Notes: generated by a model from the sequence alone, not told the origin. Counted from the stretch's first letter, positions 1 through 11,139 are shown. The stretch: 64,000 bases of DNA from Daucus carota subsp. sativus (GCF_001625215.2 NC_030384.2:24540527-24604526); one strand, 5' to 3'. A program made the numbers and translations.

Positions 1-1352
1 GTGGAGAAACTAATTAGTATCTAGTAAGAAAGTTTAGCAGAAAAAAAACTCAAAATGAAGGTTTTTGTTTTGATGATAAAGCACAAAGTCATTGGGAACA
101 TGTTGATAGATGTCTGGACTCTTTTGTGTCCATGTTTGATTTCAGTATTCATTCGCTTCTGTTATGGGGGAAAAGTATATTGGAACGAGGGCAATTATGG
201 AAGTTTGGAAACCAGAAGTGGAGCAACCAAATGAATTTAGCCTTGCTCAGATATGGGTTCTAGGAGGTTCTTTTGATGGAAGTCTTAACAGCATTGAAGC
301 TGGTTGGCAGGTAAATACTTAACAAAATACAGTAGATTCGTTTCCATGGTTTTCACAATTGTTACTACCTAGTATTATCGTTAGATATGACTGAACCTTG
401 TTATTATGTTACTGACTTTTATTATAAAAACAGGTCTATCCAAATATGTATAGGGATGATAGCACAAGACTCTTTGCTTACTGGACTGTAAGTCATTAGG
501 ATCTTTGCCGCACAATTTTAAAACTTTTAAATGCATGCAACTGAACCCATTAGGATGGATGGCTTTTATTTTTCAAGACATGTCTAGAAGAAATGTCACT
601 CAGATCTGTACAAATTGGGCACTTGTATATTGAGTTTATCTGTATATGTTAAAACGTGTTATGAGGTTCTGAAAACATTACAATAATGGCAGAGGGACCA
701 ATATAAATCCACGGGATGCTACAATTTGGTCTGCCCGGGTTTTGTTCAGATCAGCGAGAGGATAGCTTTGGGGGTTAGCTTCCAGCAAGTTTCGACCTAT
801 CAAGGTTCCCAATCTAGTTTGACTTTACTAATTTGGAAGGTAATTGCCCCTTAAGTGTGCGTTTGAACATTTGCAGAGGTTATGCAATTGACAGAAAGAT
901 TATACAAAATAGCCTTCAACGTTTAGCTTAATTATATCAATAGCAAAGAATTTATTTATTGTTATATCCATGGCAGGATCCTACTGAGGGTAAGTGGTGG
1001 TTGGCATCTGATGATAGAGAGGTCATTGGTTACTGGCCAACCTCTTTATTTACAAGTTTGGCTGATAGTGCAAAACATAATTCAATGGGGCGGTGAAGTT
1101 ATAAACGAGGCAACAGGCGGACAGCATACCACAACTCAAATGGGAAGTGGTCATTTTTCTGGTGAAGGATTTACCAGAGCTAGTTATTTTACAGAAATTC
1201 AATTAGTTAATGCATCAAAGCATCTAAATGTTGTGGAAACTGTACAGTCTCAATCGGATCATCCTGGCTGCTATGATATCCAAGTCCAAAACAGGCCACA
1301 GGGTGCCTTCTTCTACTATGGTGGACCTGGAAGAAACCCAAACTGTCCATGA
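1..1352 (+). pseudogene. Neprosin-family peptidase, copy A, 3' part, frameshifted
   Basis: This is the 3' part of a neprosin-domain gene (plant secreted peptidase family, PF03080); its first exons lie before the window. Exons read by splice sites and by alignment to the intact copy at 3487-5859 are 146-310, 434-487, 693-839 and 977-1352, all phase 0 like the intact copy. Visible motifs are NEFSLAQIWVLGG, the CYNLVCPGFVQ block, [14 protein letters not shown] and the ending GPGRNPNCP. In the last exon the frame coming in from 977 runs into TGA at about 1093-1095. The correct downstream frame (WGGEVINEATGG) is shifted by one base, so one extra base lies within about 1070-1088. Codons are otherwise well kept on both sides, so inactivation looks recent or could be a sequence error. 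Confidence 0.85.
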
Positions 1353-1639
1353 CCAGAATGTCTATAGGACTGAGTCTATATTATCCCTGATATTCATGCA
1401 GAGCAATTTATATGAATTATACACTGGAGTTTCAATTTGTATAAAAGGAACTTCATTCTGTAATGCTTAACTGATCAAATTTATGCTATTTGCCAACAAA
1501 ATGAATGCATAATTTCTAGATTTTCCATTTTAACGTGATATGAGTCATCTTCTAATTTTGCATAAAAGTTGGTGAGTTTGAAACTTACATGTGATTTCTT
1601 CAAATTGACAATCTGACAAATGCAAGGGTTGCTCTGTGT

Positions 1640-2250
1640 GATTCAGAACAAAACTTTCATCCTAATAACATAGTGTTGAAGTGAAGAATATTGATCTTAT
1701 TTTATATATGGATTCCTTTTTGTGGAAATGGTTAGCTGCAAAAACCTATATATGTAGCCTATATGCAGAGTCTGAAATTAACAAGTCCCTCACGTATGCT
1801 TCCACAAAGTTTTGAACCTTTTATAAAGGGCTTCAGTGGAAGGGCTTCAACTTATTCTCTTCTTTTCCTCTCCATGATTATGTCCCCTCAACGAAGTTTG
1901 CCAAATGTTGGCCTACTCCGCCAGCCACTGGATGTATTAATGACCCGATTTTGTTGGTCCAGGCAAGACAGGGTTTTCTTTTCTTCTTTTTGAGCAAGAA
2001 CCATGTTTGAACCTGTAAATATGTGCTGTTGAACTTGATTACAATGTTAGAACACTACACATACAACTCTGACTGCACACAAGTATATTTTTATCCATAA
2101 TACAGGCAAAGGGTGCTCACACATCAAACAAATGCAAAACTCTTCGTGCTATTCCTGACAGAATAATCATATAAAGATGGTAGCAAGACTAGAAGACCTT
2201 AAAGGCAAATCCCAAGTTTATTGATATCTATAGGGAAATATGTGAATTTG
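1640..2250 (-). pseudogene. Decayed copy of the nsLTP 3' flank
   Basis: No coding sequence is visible, but this stretch aligns by eye with the 3' UTR and downstream flank of the intact nsLTP gene at about 5950-6600. Shared landmarks are the CTGCAAAAACCTATATA-like block, TTGCTGAACTTGAGTACAATGT, ATTTTTATCCATAATACA followed by a GTGCTC block, and TCCCAAGTTTATNGATAT. It is what remains of an nsLTP copy after the coding part was lost. It sits directly 3' of neprosin copy A, the same arrangement as in the intact pair. Confidence 0.65.
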
Positions 2251-2299
2251 AAATGATGAATATATTTTAGATTTTTGTAGTTGTTATATTTTTTGATAG

Positions 2300-2557
2300 G
2301 TGGAGCCTAGTTACTATCCAGAAGAGCCATCGGATGATAAAAGAGCGAACACCTCAAAGTCCGGTGAAGGGTTGAAACCAATCAAGCAACTGTGGCGTTT
2401 AAAGGGAAATAGTGATAAAGGAACAATCCCGATAAGGAGAACAAAGAAAACAGATGTTCTTAGAGCTGGCTCTATCAAGAATTATGGCAAAAAGAAAAAG
2501 AATGTTAACATTCTTCACCTGAATTGCACTGAACCTCAATCTGACCCCTCCAATTAG
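2300..2557 (+). pseudogene. Orphan neprosin exon (propeptide exon)
   Basis: This matches exon 3 of the intact neprosin gene (4107-4376), the neprosin activation-peptide region, over nearly its full length; both share GLKPIKQLW and [10 protein letters not shown]. The intron sequence just upstream is also shared (AAATGATGAATATRTTTTAGATT), so it was copied as DNA and not as a transcript. Where the intact gene has a Tyr codon before the exon end, this copy has TAG, and the donor site is lost. No signal-peptide exon precedes it and no later exon follows, so it is a relic. Confidence 0.8.
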
Positions 2558-2849
2558 AAGAGAATGGGATAATATTTTGAGTTGTGTGTTTATATCAGAA
2601 GGTTAATAGTTACTATGTAAAGATTAGTAGTACATTGTATTACCTATGTAAAGATTAGTAATACAAGCAGTACTTAGTCTCTCATAAAAACGAAGTTTAT
2701 CAATCTGTTAGCTACTCCATCAAGTCGTTTATTCATTGGAGTTATCAACTATTTTGATCAGTAACCAGAGCATAAAAATTGACAGAATAATTAGTAGATT
2801 TTTGTATATTAATAAACTGCATCAAATAAATTGACGAATCAACTGATTG

Positions 2850-3175
2850 ATGGCTGTTGATGCTCTAAGGTTAATTTGCCAGTTTTAGGGCAAATGGTCA
2901 CTTTAATACTCCCGCACGTATGCTTCTAAATATGTTTCAACCTTTTATAGAGGAAGAGAAAGATTTCCTCTAGCCTATAAGTGAAAGGGATTCAACTTAT
3001 TCTTTTTTCTCTCAGTAAGTATGTTCCCTAAATGTTACTCGCTTATGTTGCCTACTACGCCACTGGACATGTTAATGATTGCCAATCACGTCGTTGCATG
3101 GACCTGCTGCTTCTGAAGTTGCTTCTACCAGAAGAGGGATCGAAAAGAAGTTAATTACTTTACGTCCTAGATTTT
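2850..3175 (-). pseudogene. nsLTP relic, 5' coding part
   Basis: On the minus strand, 3083-3175 aligns with the start region of the intact nsLTP gene: the leader GAAGAGGGATC block, the signal-peptide end and the first cysteine region. Between these a stretch of the signal peptide is deleted, and the remaining reading frame is short and broken. The preceding part (2870-3080) resembles the sequence at 1780-1960 and 6120-6250, the flank repeated after each neprosin copy. It is a third remnant of the neprosin-nsLTP tandem unit. Confidence 0.6.
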
Positions 3176-3486
3176 CATATCTTGATTGCTAGAAACAGAG
3201 GATGCAAGGTCCACAAGTAAAACAACATAGATGAATAAAAACAGAATTGTAATTTTATTCCTTAATATACTTATATAGAAAGAAATCATCTAGCTTCAGT
3301 TAGTGTTTATAATGGAAACCAATCAACCTAATTCATTTCCATGTTAATATTAATCATGTTTTGTTCACGTCTCAACATTTTACGTATTAAATTATCAGTA
3401 GCCTTTCCTTGTGAGTTTCTTTGCATATATATTATGGATGTATATGTGTAGTTTAAAGCAAGGGACTGCACCGTTTGTTAGTTAAG

Positions 3487-5859
3487 ATGAAGTTATTGAA
3501 TTGCTTATTAGTTGTTATTTTGTTTCTTGTGCCATGCAGTTCTGCTGCTAGGATTTCTCCCAAGAAGGTACTTCAAGTTGAGAATCTTTTAAAACGTTTG
3601 AATAAAATGCCACAGAAATCCATCAAGGTTCGAATGAAGCTCCCCTCGTATGTTTTTGTGTATGCATAATGCATGGTATTAATTGTGATGAGAATGTTAT
3701 TTTTCTCTCTGAAGACAGAGCCCAGATGGGGATATCATTGACTGTATTCCTACCTCTCAACAACCAGCTTTTGATCACCCTCTCCTTCAAAATCATAAAA
3801 TTCAGGTCTCTCTCTCTCTCTCCCTCCCTCCCTCCCTCCCTCTCTGTCTCCCTCCCTCTCCCTCTCCCCCTCCCCCCTCTCCCTCTCTCTCTCTCCCTCC
3901 CTCCCTCTCCCTCCCCCTCCCCCTCTCCCTCTCTATCTCCCTCTCTCTCTCTCCCTCTCTATCTCCCTCTCTCTCTCTCCCTCTCCCTCTCTATCTCCCT
4001 CACACACACATTATTTCCAAATATAGATGAGATGTGAGTTTTGGCTTTTGAAATGATGAATATGTTTTAGATTCTTCTTCCTTTTTCCTGTTGTAATTTT
4101 TGATAGTTGGAGCCTAGTGTCTATCCAGAAGGGCCATTCGATGATAAAAGAGTGAAAACCTCCAAGTCCACTGAAGGGTTAAAACCAATTAAGCAACTCT
4201 GGCATTTAAATGGAAACTGTGATGAAGGAACAATCCCCATAAGAAGAACAAAGAAAGCAGATGTTCTTAGAGCTGGCTCCATAAAAATTTATGGAAAAAA
4301 GATAAAGAATGTTAACATTCTTCACACCAATTCCACTGAACCTCAATATGACCCTCCCAATTATAATCGGCACGAGGTAAAGTTAGTTGGTTTCCTCAGT
4401 ATTCGCCATTAGTATTACACTGTATTACCTACGTAAAGATACTAATTATCTAGTAATAAACTAGTAGGAAATGAACTCCAGATGAAGATATTTGGTTTGC
4501 AATATTCAGATAGAGGTTTGCAGATTAAGCTGTACAATTTGATACACTCTTCGTGTCCTTGTTCCATTTCAGCATACAATTGCTTATGTTCACGGGGACA
4601 AGTATTTTGGAACAAAGGCAACTATAAATGTCTGGCAACCAAAAGTTGAGCAACCAAATGAATTTAGCATTTCTCAGATATGGGTTCTAGGAGGTCAGCT
4701 GGATGATCATCTTAACAGTGTCGAAGCTGGTTGGATGGTATATTTTTAAAATGTATTTCAGTACAATTCTTCACAAAGTTTTCACAATGTTATTCTGTTA
4801 CTAACTGTTACTACCTAGTATTCTCACTCAATACGAATAAACCATGTTATTCTGTTACTAACTTGTACTATGATTATGGAAACAGGTCAGTCAACATTTG
4901 TACGGGGACAATAACACCAGACTCTTTACTTACTGGACTGTAAGTCAATAGGATTTTTGCTGCACAGTTTGCATGCAAATGTTGCTCACATTTGTATCAA
5001 TTGAGCACCTAAATACTGGGAATATCAGTATTTGTTAAAATGTCTGTGAATTTATGAAAACATTACAATAATGGCAGAGGGATGCATATCAATCCACAGG
5101 ATGCTACAATTTGCTTTGCTCAGGTTTCGTTCAAATCAACAAGGAGATAGCTCTGGGGGCTAGCATAGCCCCAGTCTCGAGCTATCAAGGTTCTCAATAT
5201 GATATCACTATACTAATTTGGAAGGTAATGCTTACTCTAGTTTAACTATCAAAATCATTATATTAGTCCTGTTATTCATTCGTCTAAGCAATGATGTATA
5301 CTTCCGTACTGATACAAATGCACATACAATTGCTCAAGTACCTGTACTGGTTTCAAGTAGCAAAATTACATGACCTTAAGTATGCAATTGACGGAAGGAA
5401 GATGCCAATATCCTCCAACATTTAGCCTAATTATAACGATATCATAAGTAGTTATTGATCTTGTTATGATATTCTTGGCAGGATCCTAAGGGGGATAATT
5501 GGTGGATGAAATATGTGAATAATGATAAGGTCATAGGTTACTGGCCAGGCTCTTTATTCACAAATTTAGCAGATGGCGCTACTGCAATTGAATGGGGCGG
5601 TGAAGTTATAAACTTGGCATCAGGTGGACAGCACACCACTACTCAAATGGGAAGTGGTCATTTTCCTGGAGAAGGATATACCAAGGCTAGTTTTTTCAAA
5701 AACATTCAAGTAGTTGATGGATCGAACAAGCTAAAGTTTCCAGAAGATGTACAGACTTCATCCGAGCAACCTAGCTGCTATGATATCCAACTCCAGAACA
5801 GGCAAGGGGGTGCCTTCTTTTTCTATGGTGGACCTGGAAGAAACCCAAAGTGTCCATGA
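3487..5859 (+). CDS. Neprosin domain-containing secreted peptidase-like protein (copy B)
   Basis: Seven exons, all with GT..AG borders and phase 0: 3487-3627, 3719-3805, 4107-4376, 4573-4737, 4886-4939, 5078-5224, 5482-5859. Together they encode 413 aa, the usual family size. The start is ATG 3487; an earlier TTG in frame is not a plant start. Residues 1-21 form a hydrophobic signal peptide, followed by a neprosin activation-peptide region (SPDGDIIDC to IKQLW...GTIPIRR) and the C-terminal neprosin domain (HTIAYV to GPGRNPKCP). Glu residues in NEFS (about 196) and WGGEV (about 329) are candidates for the two catalytic glutamates described for neprosin; that assignment is inferred. The product is expected to be secreted and may act as a prolyl-specific peptidase. 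Intron 2 opens with a CT microsatellite. Only this copy of the local array is intact. Confidence 0.88.
3806..4012 (+). repeat. Polypyrimidine CT/CCT microsatellite in neprosin intron 2
   Basis: About 205 bases of almost pure C and T (CTCTCT, CCCTCCCT, CCCCCTCC blocks) ending in a short CACACA run. It starts at the GT of the 5' splice site after exon 2, so the donor is the first GT of the repeat. Long reading frames rich in Ser, Leu and Pro across it are low-complexity artefacts. Confidence 0.95.
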
Positions 5860-6648
5860 CCATAATGTATAAAGGATTAAATTTATGATAATGATAATCT
5901 TAAATTTATATTTGGTATCTTAAATGATAATCTTAAATTTATATTTGGTATCTTTGTGGTGTAAGTGGTCGCTGCAGAAACCTATATACAGACTTTCACA
6001 AGAATTGTATCACACAACACAACTATGGATTCTTCATTCTTGTGCATTCTCACCTTTGTCCACCTCTAAAACAGCAATTGCCTAATGTAGGTGAACTGTT
6101 TAGATGTGCTTGCAGTTGTAAGGGTTAATTTGCCAGTTCTAGGACAAATGTTCACTCTAAAATTATAAAAACTGACGAATTTTAAGTCAAAGTGATTCAA
6201 CTTGATCTTTTTTCTCATTAAGAATGTTAAACGCTATTTGCCCTATGGCAGCCTTACTCCGGTCCTGGTAATTCCAGTGATCTAGTTTTGTTCTTTGTTT
6301 AGGCAAAATGCAGTTTTCTCTTGTGATTAGCAAGAATGCACGGTGTGAAGATGTAGATGTATTTGTTGCTGAACTTGAGTACAATGTGAGCACAGTACAT
6401 ACTGAACTCTGATTGTAAATGATATAATTTTATTCATAATACAAGGAAAGAGTGCTCTCACATAAATAAACACAAAATTCTTCCTAGTGTTCCTTATGAA
6501 ACATTTATTTAATCCAAAACAAAAAATTATACATATATCATAGCAAGCCGTAAAGCAAATAGCAGTAGAAAATATGGGTATATCCCAAGTTTATAGATAT
6601 ATATTGGGACAGGTCCGTCCAGATTATGCAGATCTCTCAGCTTCGTAT
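5860..6648. other. Convergent 3' flanks of neprosin B and nsLTP
   Basis: No gene is seen here. The first part is the 3' end of neprosin copy B and contains a short direct duplication (ATGATAATCTTAAATTTATATTTGGTATCTT, 5887-5950). The part from about 6120 on is the likely 3' UTR and downstream flank of the minus-strand nsLTP gene; diverged copies occur at 1640-2250 and 2850-3080. Confidence 0.6.
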
Positions 6649-7104
6649 TCAGGTAATCCTGTAGAAAAGATGAAAAAAGAATGAGCCAAACTTGAGACCT
6701 GTACATTTTAACCAACAATTAAACGTAATCATAATATTGTACAATTGTGGACTAAGTGAGGTTGAAAAGAAGTACTTGGAGCAGTCGACGGTAGGGGAGA
6801 CAGTAAAAGGCAGTGAAACTCCACAATTGCTTGGAAGCGCTTGTGCTAGCGCAGTATTGACATTGAGGTTCTTTGATGCATTTTTAATGCAGTTACAAGC
6901 AGTCTGTTTGTCAGCAGTAGTAGTTGCAGAGGTCGAGAGAGTTGAGACTCCAGCGCAGCATGGAGAAGGAGGCTTTCCGCTGCCACTTGTCAAGTAACTG
7001 ATGCAAGGCCTGAGGTTGCCAATTACGTCACTGCATGTGATTGCAGCTTCTGAGGTTGGCGACAACAAGAAAATAAGAACAAGCAGAAGAGTTAAAGATT
7101 TCAT
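6649..7104 (-). CDS. Non-specific lipid-transfer protein, type 1
   Basis: Two exons, 7104-6776 and 6658-6649, encode 112 aa. The 5' splice site splits the Lys codon in DCSK and the second exon adds only the last few bases, giving the ending CSKIT. An intron this close to the stop is typical of type 1 nsLTP genes. Residues 1-20 are a signal peptide, leaving a mature protein of about 92 aa. The eight-cysteine pattern C, C, CC, CxC, C, C is complete (ITC, RPC, SPCC, CNC, SNC, VDC). Such proteins bind lipids in a hydrophobic cavity in the apoplast and are linked to cutin or wax deposition and defence. The gene is convergent with neprosin copy B. Relics at 1640-2250 and 2850-3175 show it was once tandemly repeated. 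Confidence 0.93.
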   Translation of the reverse strand: MKSLTLLLVLIFLLSPTSEAAITCSDVIGNLRPCISYLTSGSGKPPSPCCAGVSTLSTSATTTADKQTACNCIKNASKNLNVNTALAQALPSNCGVSLPFTVSPTVDCSKYFFSTSLSPQLYNIMITFNCWLKCTGLKFGSFFFHLFYRIT

Positions 7105-7180
7105 GCTTCACGAGAAGAGGGATCAAGAGGAAGTTACTGAGCTTTTCTTTAGGTTGTTTTGTGAATAAAGGGTTTTGGTT

Positions 7181-7190
7181 TGTTATATAG
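7181..7190 (-). promoter_or_regulatory. TATA box of the nsLTP gene
   Basis: The minus strand reads CTATATAACA about 80 bases before the nsLTP start codon, a good distance for a plant TATA box with a short leader. Confidence 0.6.
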
Positions 7191-8652
7191 AAGGTTTTGG
7201 GAAGCTCACTAGTACAAGAAATATTTTGAAATTATTTATGGAGAGGTAGAGTGCAAGATAAAAGAAGTGCTGCATATGATTGTCTTCTGTTAGTAAAAAG
7301 TCAAATTAATTTAGTGAATATATTTAACAATCAAATTTTCACATTTCTGGAAACTGAAGACGGCCATTTGATAACAAGTGAATCACACCAGTTTAGCTGG
7401 ACGAGCAAAAATTGGATGATTAAGATCATTTGTTAAGATTTTTAGTTTCTGGACGAACCAATAAATTCTCTGGACGACTAGGCCACTGGAATGTCACTGG
7501 ACCATTGAGAATGGCGTATAACAAGATTGTACATTGACAAGCGGTACTTTTTTTCTTTTATAAGCATAAAAGTTCATAATTCATTTTAAATTAGTGTTTG
7601 TATATCATAAATTCTAATTTATGATACGATAAATAATCAATTATCTATTATAATAATAAATATAATCAGGTGTAAAGTAATATATTGAATTTATATTATT
7701 ATTATTATTATTATTAATATATTTATGGGAATTTTGTTTATTCGGTCCGAGTCATTATATTTAAATAAAATATGTGTTTTGGATACATAAATTATAAAAT
7801 CATATGCCTTAATTAATAATAATCAAATAAATGAAATATAATTGAATGTTACCTGAATTTGTTCACAAATTTAAACGGTTCAGAAATTATGCTTGAATTT
7901 TATCAAACAACCATGCATTGTCTCGTTGAGAAATCTATCTGGTTCAGAAATCGTTGTCATCCAGAAAATTTTGTTCAGATTTATCAAATGACCAATTCAT
8001 TTAAGTTGGAGTCCCAAAACTCTGTTTATAAAAATTAAGGTGAATTTGCACAAACATGTTCTGGGATTATGCTACTGCGCGAGTTTTGTGCACTAGACAC
8101 GACTTAATATTATGTGAGTTTTGTGCACTAAATACGAACAACATTATGTTTCAGTATTGAAAAAAAGAAAACTGAGCCATGCAACTAAAGATCGTTTTTC
8201 CATGTCTTGCAGCAGGGGAGAAGATGACTAATTGGATGATCAGCAGATGCTGGCATTGCTTGTTTGAAACTTAGGCTCTGGAAATGGACATTTCAGCTAC
8301 TGATATATAAACAAGTTGATATATTTGGTTTAGTAATGAAAGTTGATGAATCAATGCATAGACTATCAAATCGGTGCAGCCATATGCCATCTGTTAATCA
8401 GATAATTGTACTTAACTTGGACGACTTAAGTTTAGTTGTTAAAACTTTGTTCAAGCATACAAGTTAATTTATCTTAGTAGTCAAATGATTCTTAGAACAG
8501 TGAGTAAAATTAAGTACTTGATAATATAGAACTCTCATTTGTCACAAAACAACACATTACTGAACACATACAAAAAATCATCATCTTTGCAAAAAATCCA
8601 GACAAGAACAACACAAATTTTAATGCAGATAAAACGAACAAAACAAGTGACA
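7191..8652. other. AT-rich intergenic DNA
   Basis: No convincing gene is visible. It contains an ATT microsatellite at about 7694-7716 and a direct pair of about 25 bases (GAGTTTTGTGCACTA-like) at about 8078-8135. Short open frames here lack homology or splice context. The end of the stretch is the 3' flank of the hexosaminidase gene. Confidence 0.5.
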
Positions 8653-11139
8653 TTAACCTTGAACAGCATTACACATGCCTGGATGCCTAACACACCAAAG
8701 TGGCTGAATTGGTTCAGCACCAATCCCTCTGTTCACCATCCTGTACCTCCACTCATTCAACCTATCCGTCGCAAATCCATACCGCTTCATTCCATTATCA
8801 TCCGTATTCCCTGACCACAAGGACTCAGCCATGGCTGAGGATCTTGGCCAAATCCGAGGATCCAAAACTGTTGGATCAGCTTGCTCTGTCCACAATGCCA
8901 CTTCTCCTCCTATAACAAGCTTAGCTTCTTCCGGGGTTAATCCATATGTTATATCATAATTATAAATAGTCTGCCATGTTTTAAATGGTCCACACCATGA
9001 CCCGGACTCATTGGCTTTCATCGTACCTGGTGGCTTGTCGTATAAACTGTTATTACCAACAAAATCACCGTGTCCACAATCCAAATAATACAAATCTGCT
9101 GTCGACACAATTGCCCTGTATCCAGCAGATACAACGCGTTTAACATTACCCGGATTAGTCCATATCTGTAAAATGGTATTTTCTTTAGGGAGAAATGAGG
9201 CATCCACATGAATTTCTGCGTCCAGTAGAACATCTTCCCAGTAGACTACTGTCCTATTTTCGGATGCAATATATGGGTAAGTTTTGTTGATGAAAATCTC
9301 TAGTATTTGACTGAGTGTACCATTGTTTGCTAAAAAGTCTTGAATTGTGGAATCCTGTTTCCAACAATTTGGGACAACTTCATCAGCTCCTCCGTGATAA
9401 AATGGTTCTGGAAACATTGATATAACATCATGAATAAGATTTTCGACAACTTCGTATGTTTTGGGAATCAGGGGGTTGAGATGACCAGTTCCTGGTTCAG
9501 CTGCTAAGCGGTCAGGCCAGTCGGCTCCATTAGGTAACCAGAACATGTTTGCACATGTTACGATTTCTGGGTACACTTCAGCTAGTGTTGCAGTATGTGC
9601 TGCAAACATACAAATTATAAAATAAATTAAGTTCAAATAAATTTAAAAGCTTTCTTGATATATGTTCGATGGAATAGTTAGAATACACTATGATATGTGC
9701 AAACAGTGGCAGATCTAGAATTTTACCAAGGAGGGAGCTTCATTAATATTAAAAAAAATTACTGAAATTGAATCTTGCGGAAGGGGGAGGGAAGCAGTGC
9801 TAAAGTCGAGCATAGCATTACTTTTTCTATTTATTCATTCATTTCACCAGCGGCAGCCAGAGAAGGTATAATATAGTAGATTATTCAGTCAATAATAGGC
9901 CCGGCTTGCAATAAAAATGGACAGGCTCAAAATAATTGGGGTAGGTTTATTTATATAATATACAAATTTTAGAAAGAAAACTGAAGCTGTTATGAACTCA
10001 GGGGTGGGCTGAAGCCCCCAAGCCCCCGTATAAATCTGCCACGCAAGCTATTCACTTAACACTTTCAGGTTTCAGGAGAAATAGCCACTTAATATGGTAT
10101 CAGAAGATCATGCTCGCAGGAGACTCGAGTTCGACTCACTGCGAAATGTACGTTTTAAAGATGGGCGCCCGTCATCCACTCTCGACCCATAAATAGGCTT
10201 TGAGTGAGCGAGAATGTTAGAATACAATATGATCCTAATAAGTCCTTGTTGTAACACTTTGAGGTTTTAGTAGAAATGGGCAGTTAACATGAATGCTGGA
10301 TCGATTAGTTATAAAAAATGTAGATGTGAGTTGCAAGAATATTAACCTGGCATGTCGACTTCTGGCACAACCCTGACACCATATTCCATCCCAAACTGCA
10401 CTACAGTCTTAATATCCTCTGGTGTGTACACCATTTCAGGTCCATAAGCTCCTTTTTCTGAAAGACTTGGCAATGAAGGCAAAACCAAAGGAAAAGAATG
10501 TGAATCAGTAATATGCCAATGAAAAACGTTCAATTTATTCATACTCATAGCACCAATTGTTCTCAGCAAATCATCCACTCCAAAATAGTTCCTTGAGGTA
10601 TCCAACATTATTCCTCTATGCTCATACAATGGCTCATCCCAGATGTAAACATCCGAAGCCACTCTCGACGGATATCCCCACACCAGCTGTGAGAAGCTCT
10701 CCAAGCCTCTCATTGCCCCCCATGCAGTCTCCGCGGCCAAGTATGCCACAGGGCCTGACGCGGGAATACTAAGAACATACGACTCATTGACACCGTGATG
10801 TAAAGGTGCAACGAGGTCATTCACCGATATGCTCAGCGTTAGCAGAGGCAATGCTGAAGTAAGATTAATGGCAGGAGTGACAAGAGGGCGATGATGCTCC
10901 GTCAGAATCTGATTCAAATAACGCTTAACTGCCGGTGTCAGGTACTGATGATAAGGAGAGGTGATGGCGAAAATTGGAGACAGAGAGATTGCTTGAGGAT
11001 TAGGCCAAGAAAATGTTCTTGGCTTAGGCCACACATTAACAGGATAGTCATGATCAGTTGATGAAGCCAAGTACATAGACTGACATAACACAAAAAGAAT
11101 GACAAGGCCACATGAGAGATAGTTGATGGAGCTAGCCAT
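8653..11139 (-). CDS. HEXO2: Beta-N-acetylhexosaminidase, GH20 (HEXO2-type)
   Basis: Two exons, 11139-10347 and 9599-8653, encode 579 aa, close to plant HEXO2. Residues 1-27 are a signal peptide or anchor. The GH20 N-terminal domain (PVNVWPKPR) and the GH20 barrel follow. Recognisable motifs are [46 protein letters not shown] with the catalytic Asp-Glu pair at about 337-338, [10 protein letters not shown], and the C-terminal [13 protein letters not shown] and [12 protein letters not shown]. The enzyme removes terminal N-acetylhexosamine from N-glycans in the secretory path, plasma membrane or apoplast. Oddity: just after the intron the usual PGHTGSW-type motif reads PAHTATL at about 264-270, as the splice sites are drawn here. 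The intron holds a TRIM and a MITE. TATA-like ATATAAATATC lies at about 11184-11194. Confidence 0.93.
9675..10289 (+). mobile_element. TRIM-type LTR retroelement in the HEXO2 intron
   Basis: The 3' LTR (10215-10289, 75 bp) starts TGTTAGAATACAATATGATC and ends AGTTAACA. A diverged 5' LTR starts at 9675 and ends at 10094. Directly after it comes TGGTATCAGA (10095-10104), the primer-binding site complementary to initiator tRNA-Met used by many copia-like elements. The internal part is only about 110 bp and non-coding, and a purine-rich GAGTGAGCGAGAA precedes the 3' LTR. This is the layout of a terminal-repeat retrotransposon in miniature. The 5' LTR is interrupted by the insertion at about 9704-10044. 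Confidence 0.75.
9704..10044. mobile_element. hAT-like MITE inserted in the TRIM 5' LTR
   Basis: The left end CAGTGGCAGATCTAG and the right end ATAAATCTGCCAC are inverted repeats of the CAGNGGCGGATC type seen again at 11490-11658 and 44383-44568. The interior has GGGGGAGGG and AAGCCCCCAAGCCCCC blocks typical of this family. No clean 8-bp target duplication is seen here because the right end looks altered. Confidence 0.6.

Noticed and set aside
3669-4037. Frame rich in Ser, Leu and Pro in neprosin intron 2
   Set aside because: It is the CT microsatellite of the intron; the true exons around it splice it out.
6692-6997. Plus-strand frame overlapping the nsLTP gene
   Set aside because: Antisense shadow of the eight-cysteine nsLTP coding exon.
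8264-8467. Short plus-strand frame in the intergenic region
   Set aside because: No homology, no splice or promoter context, and length expected by chance.
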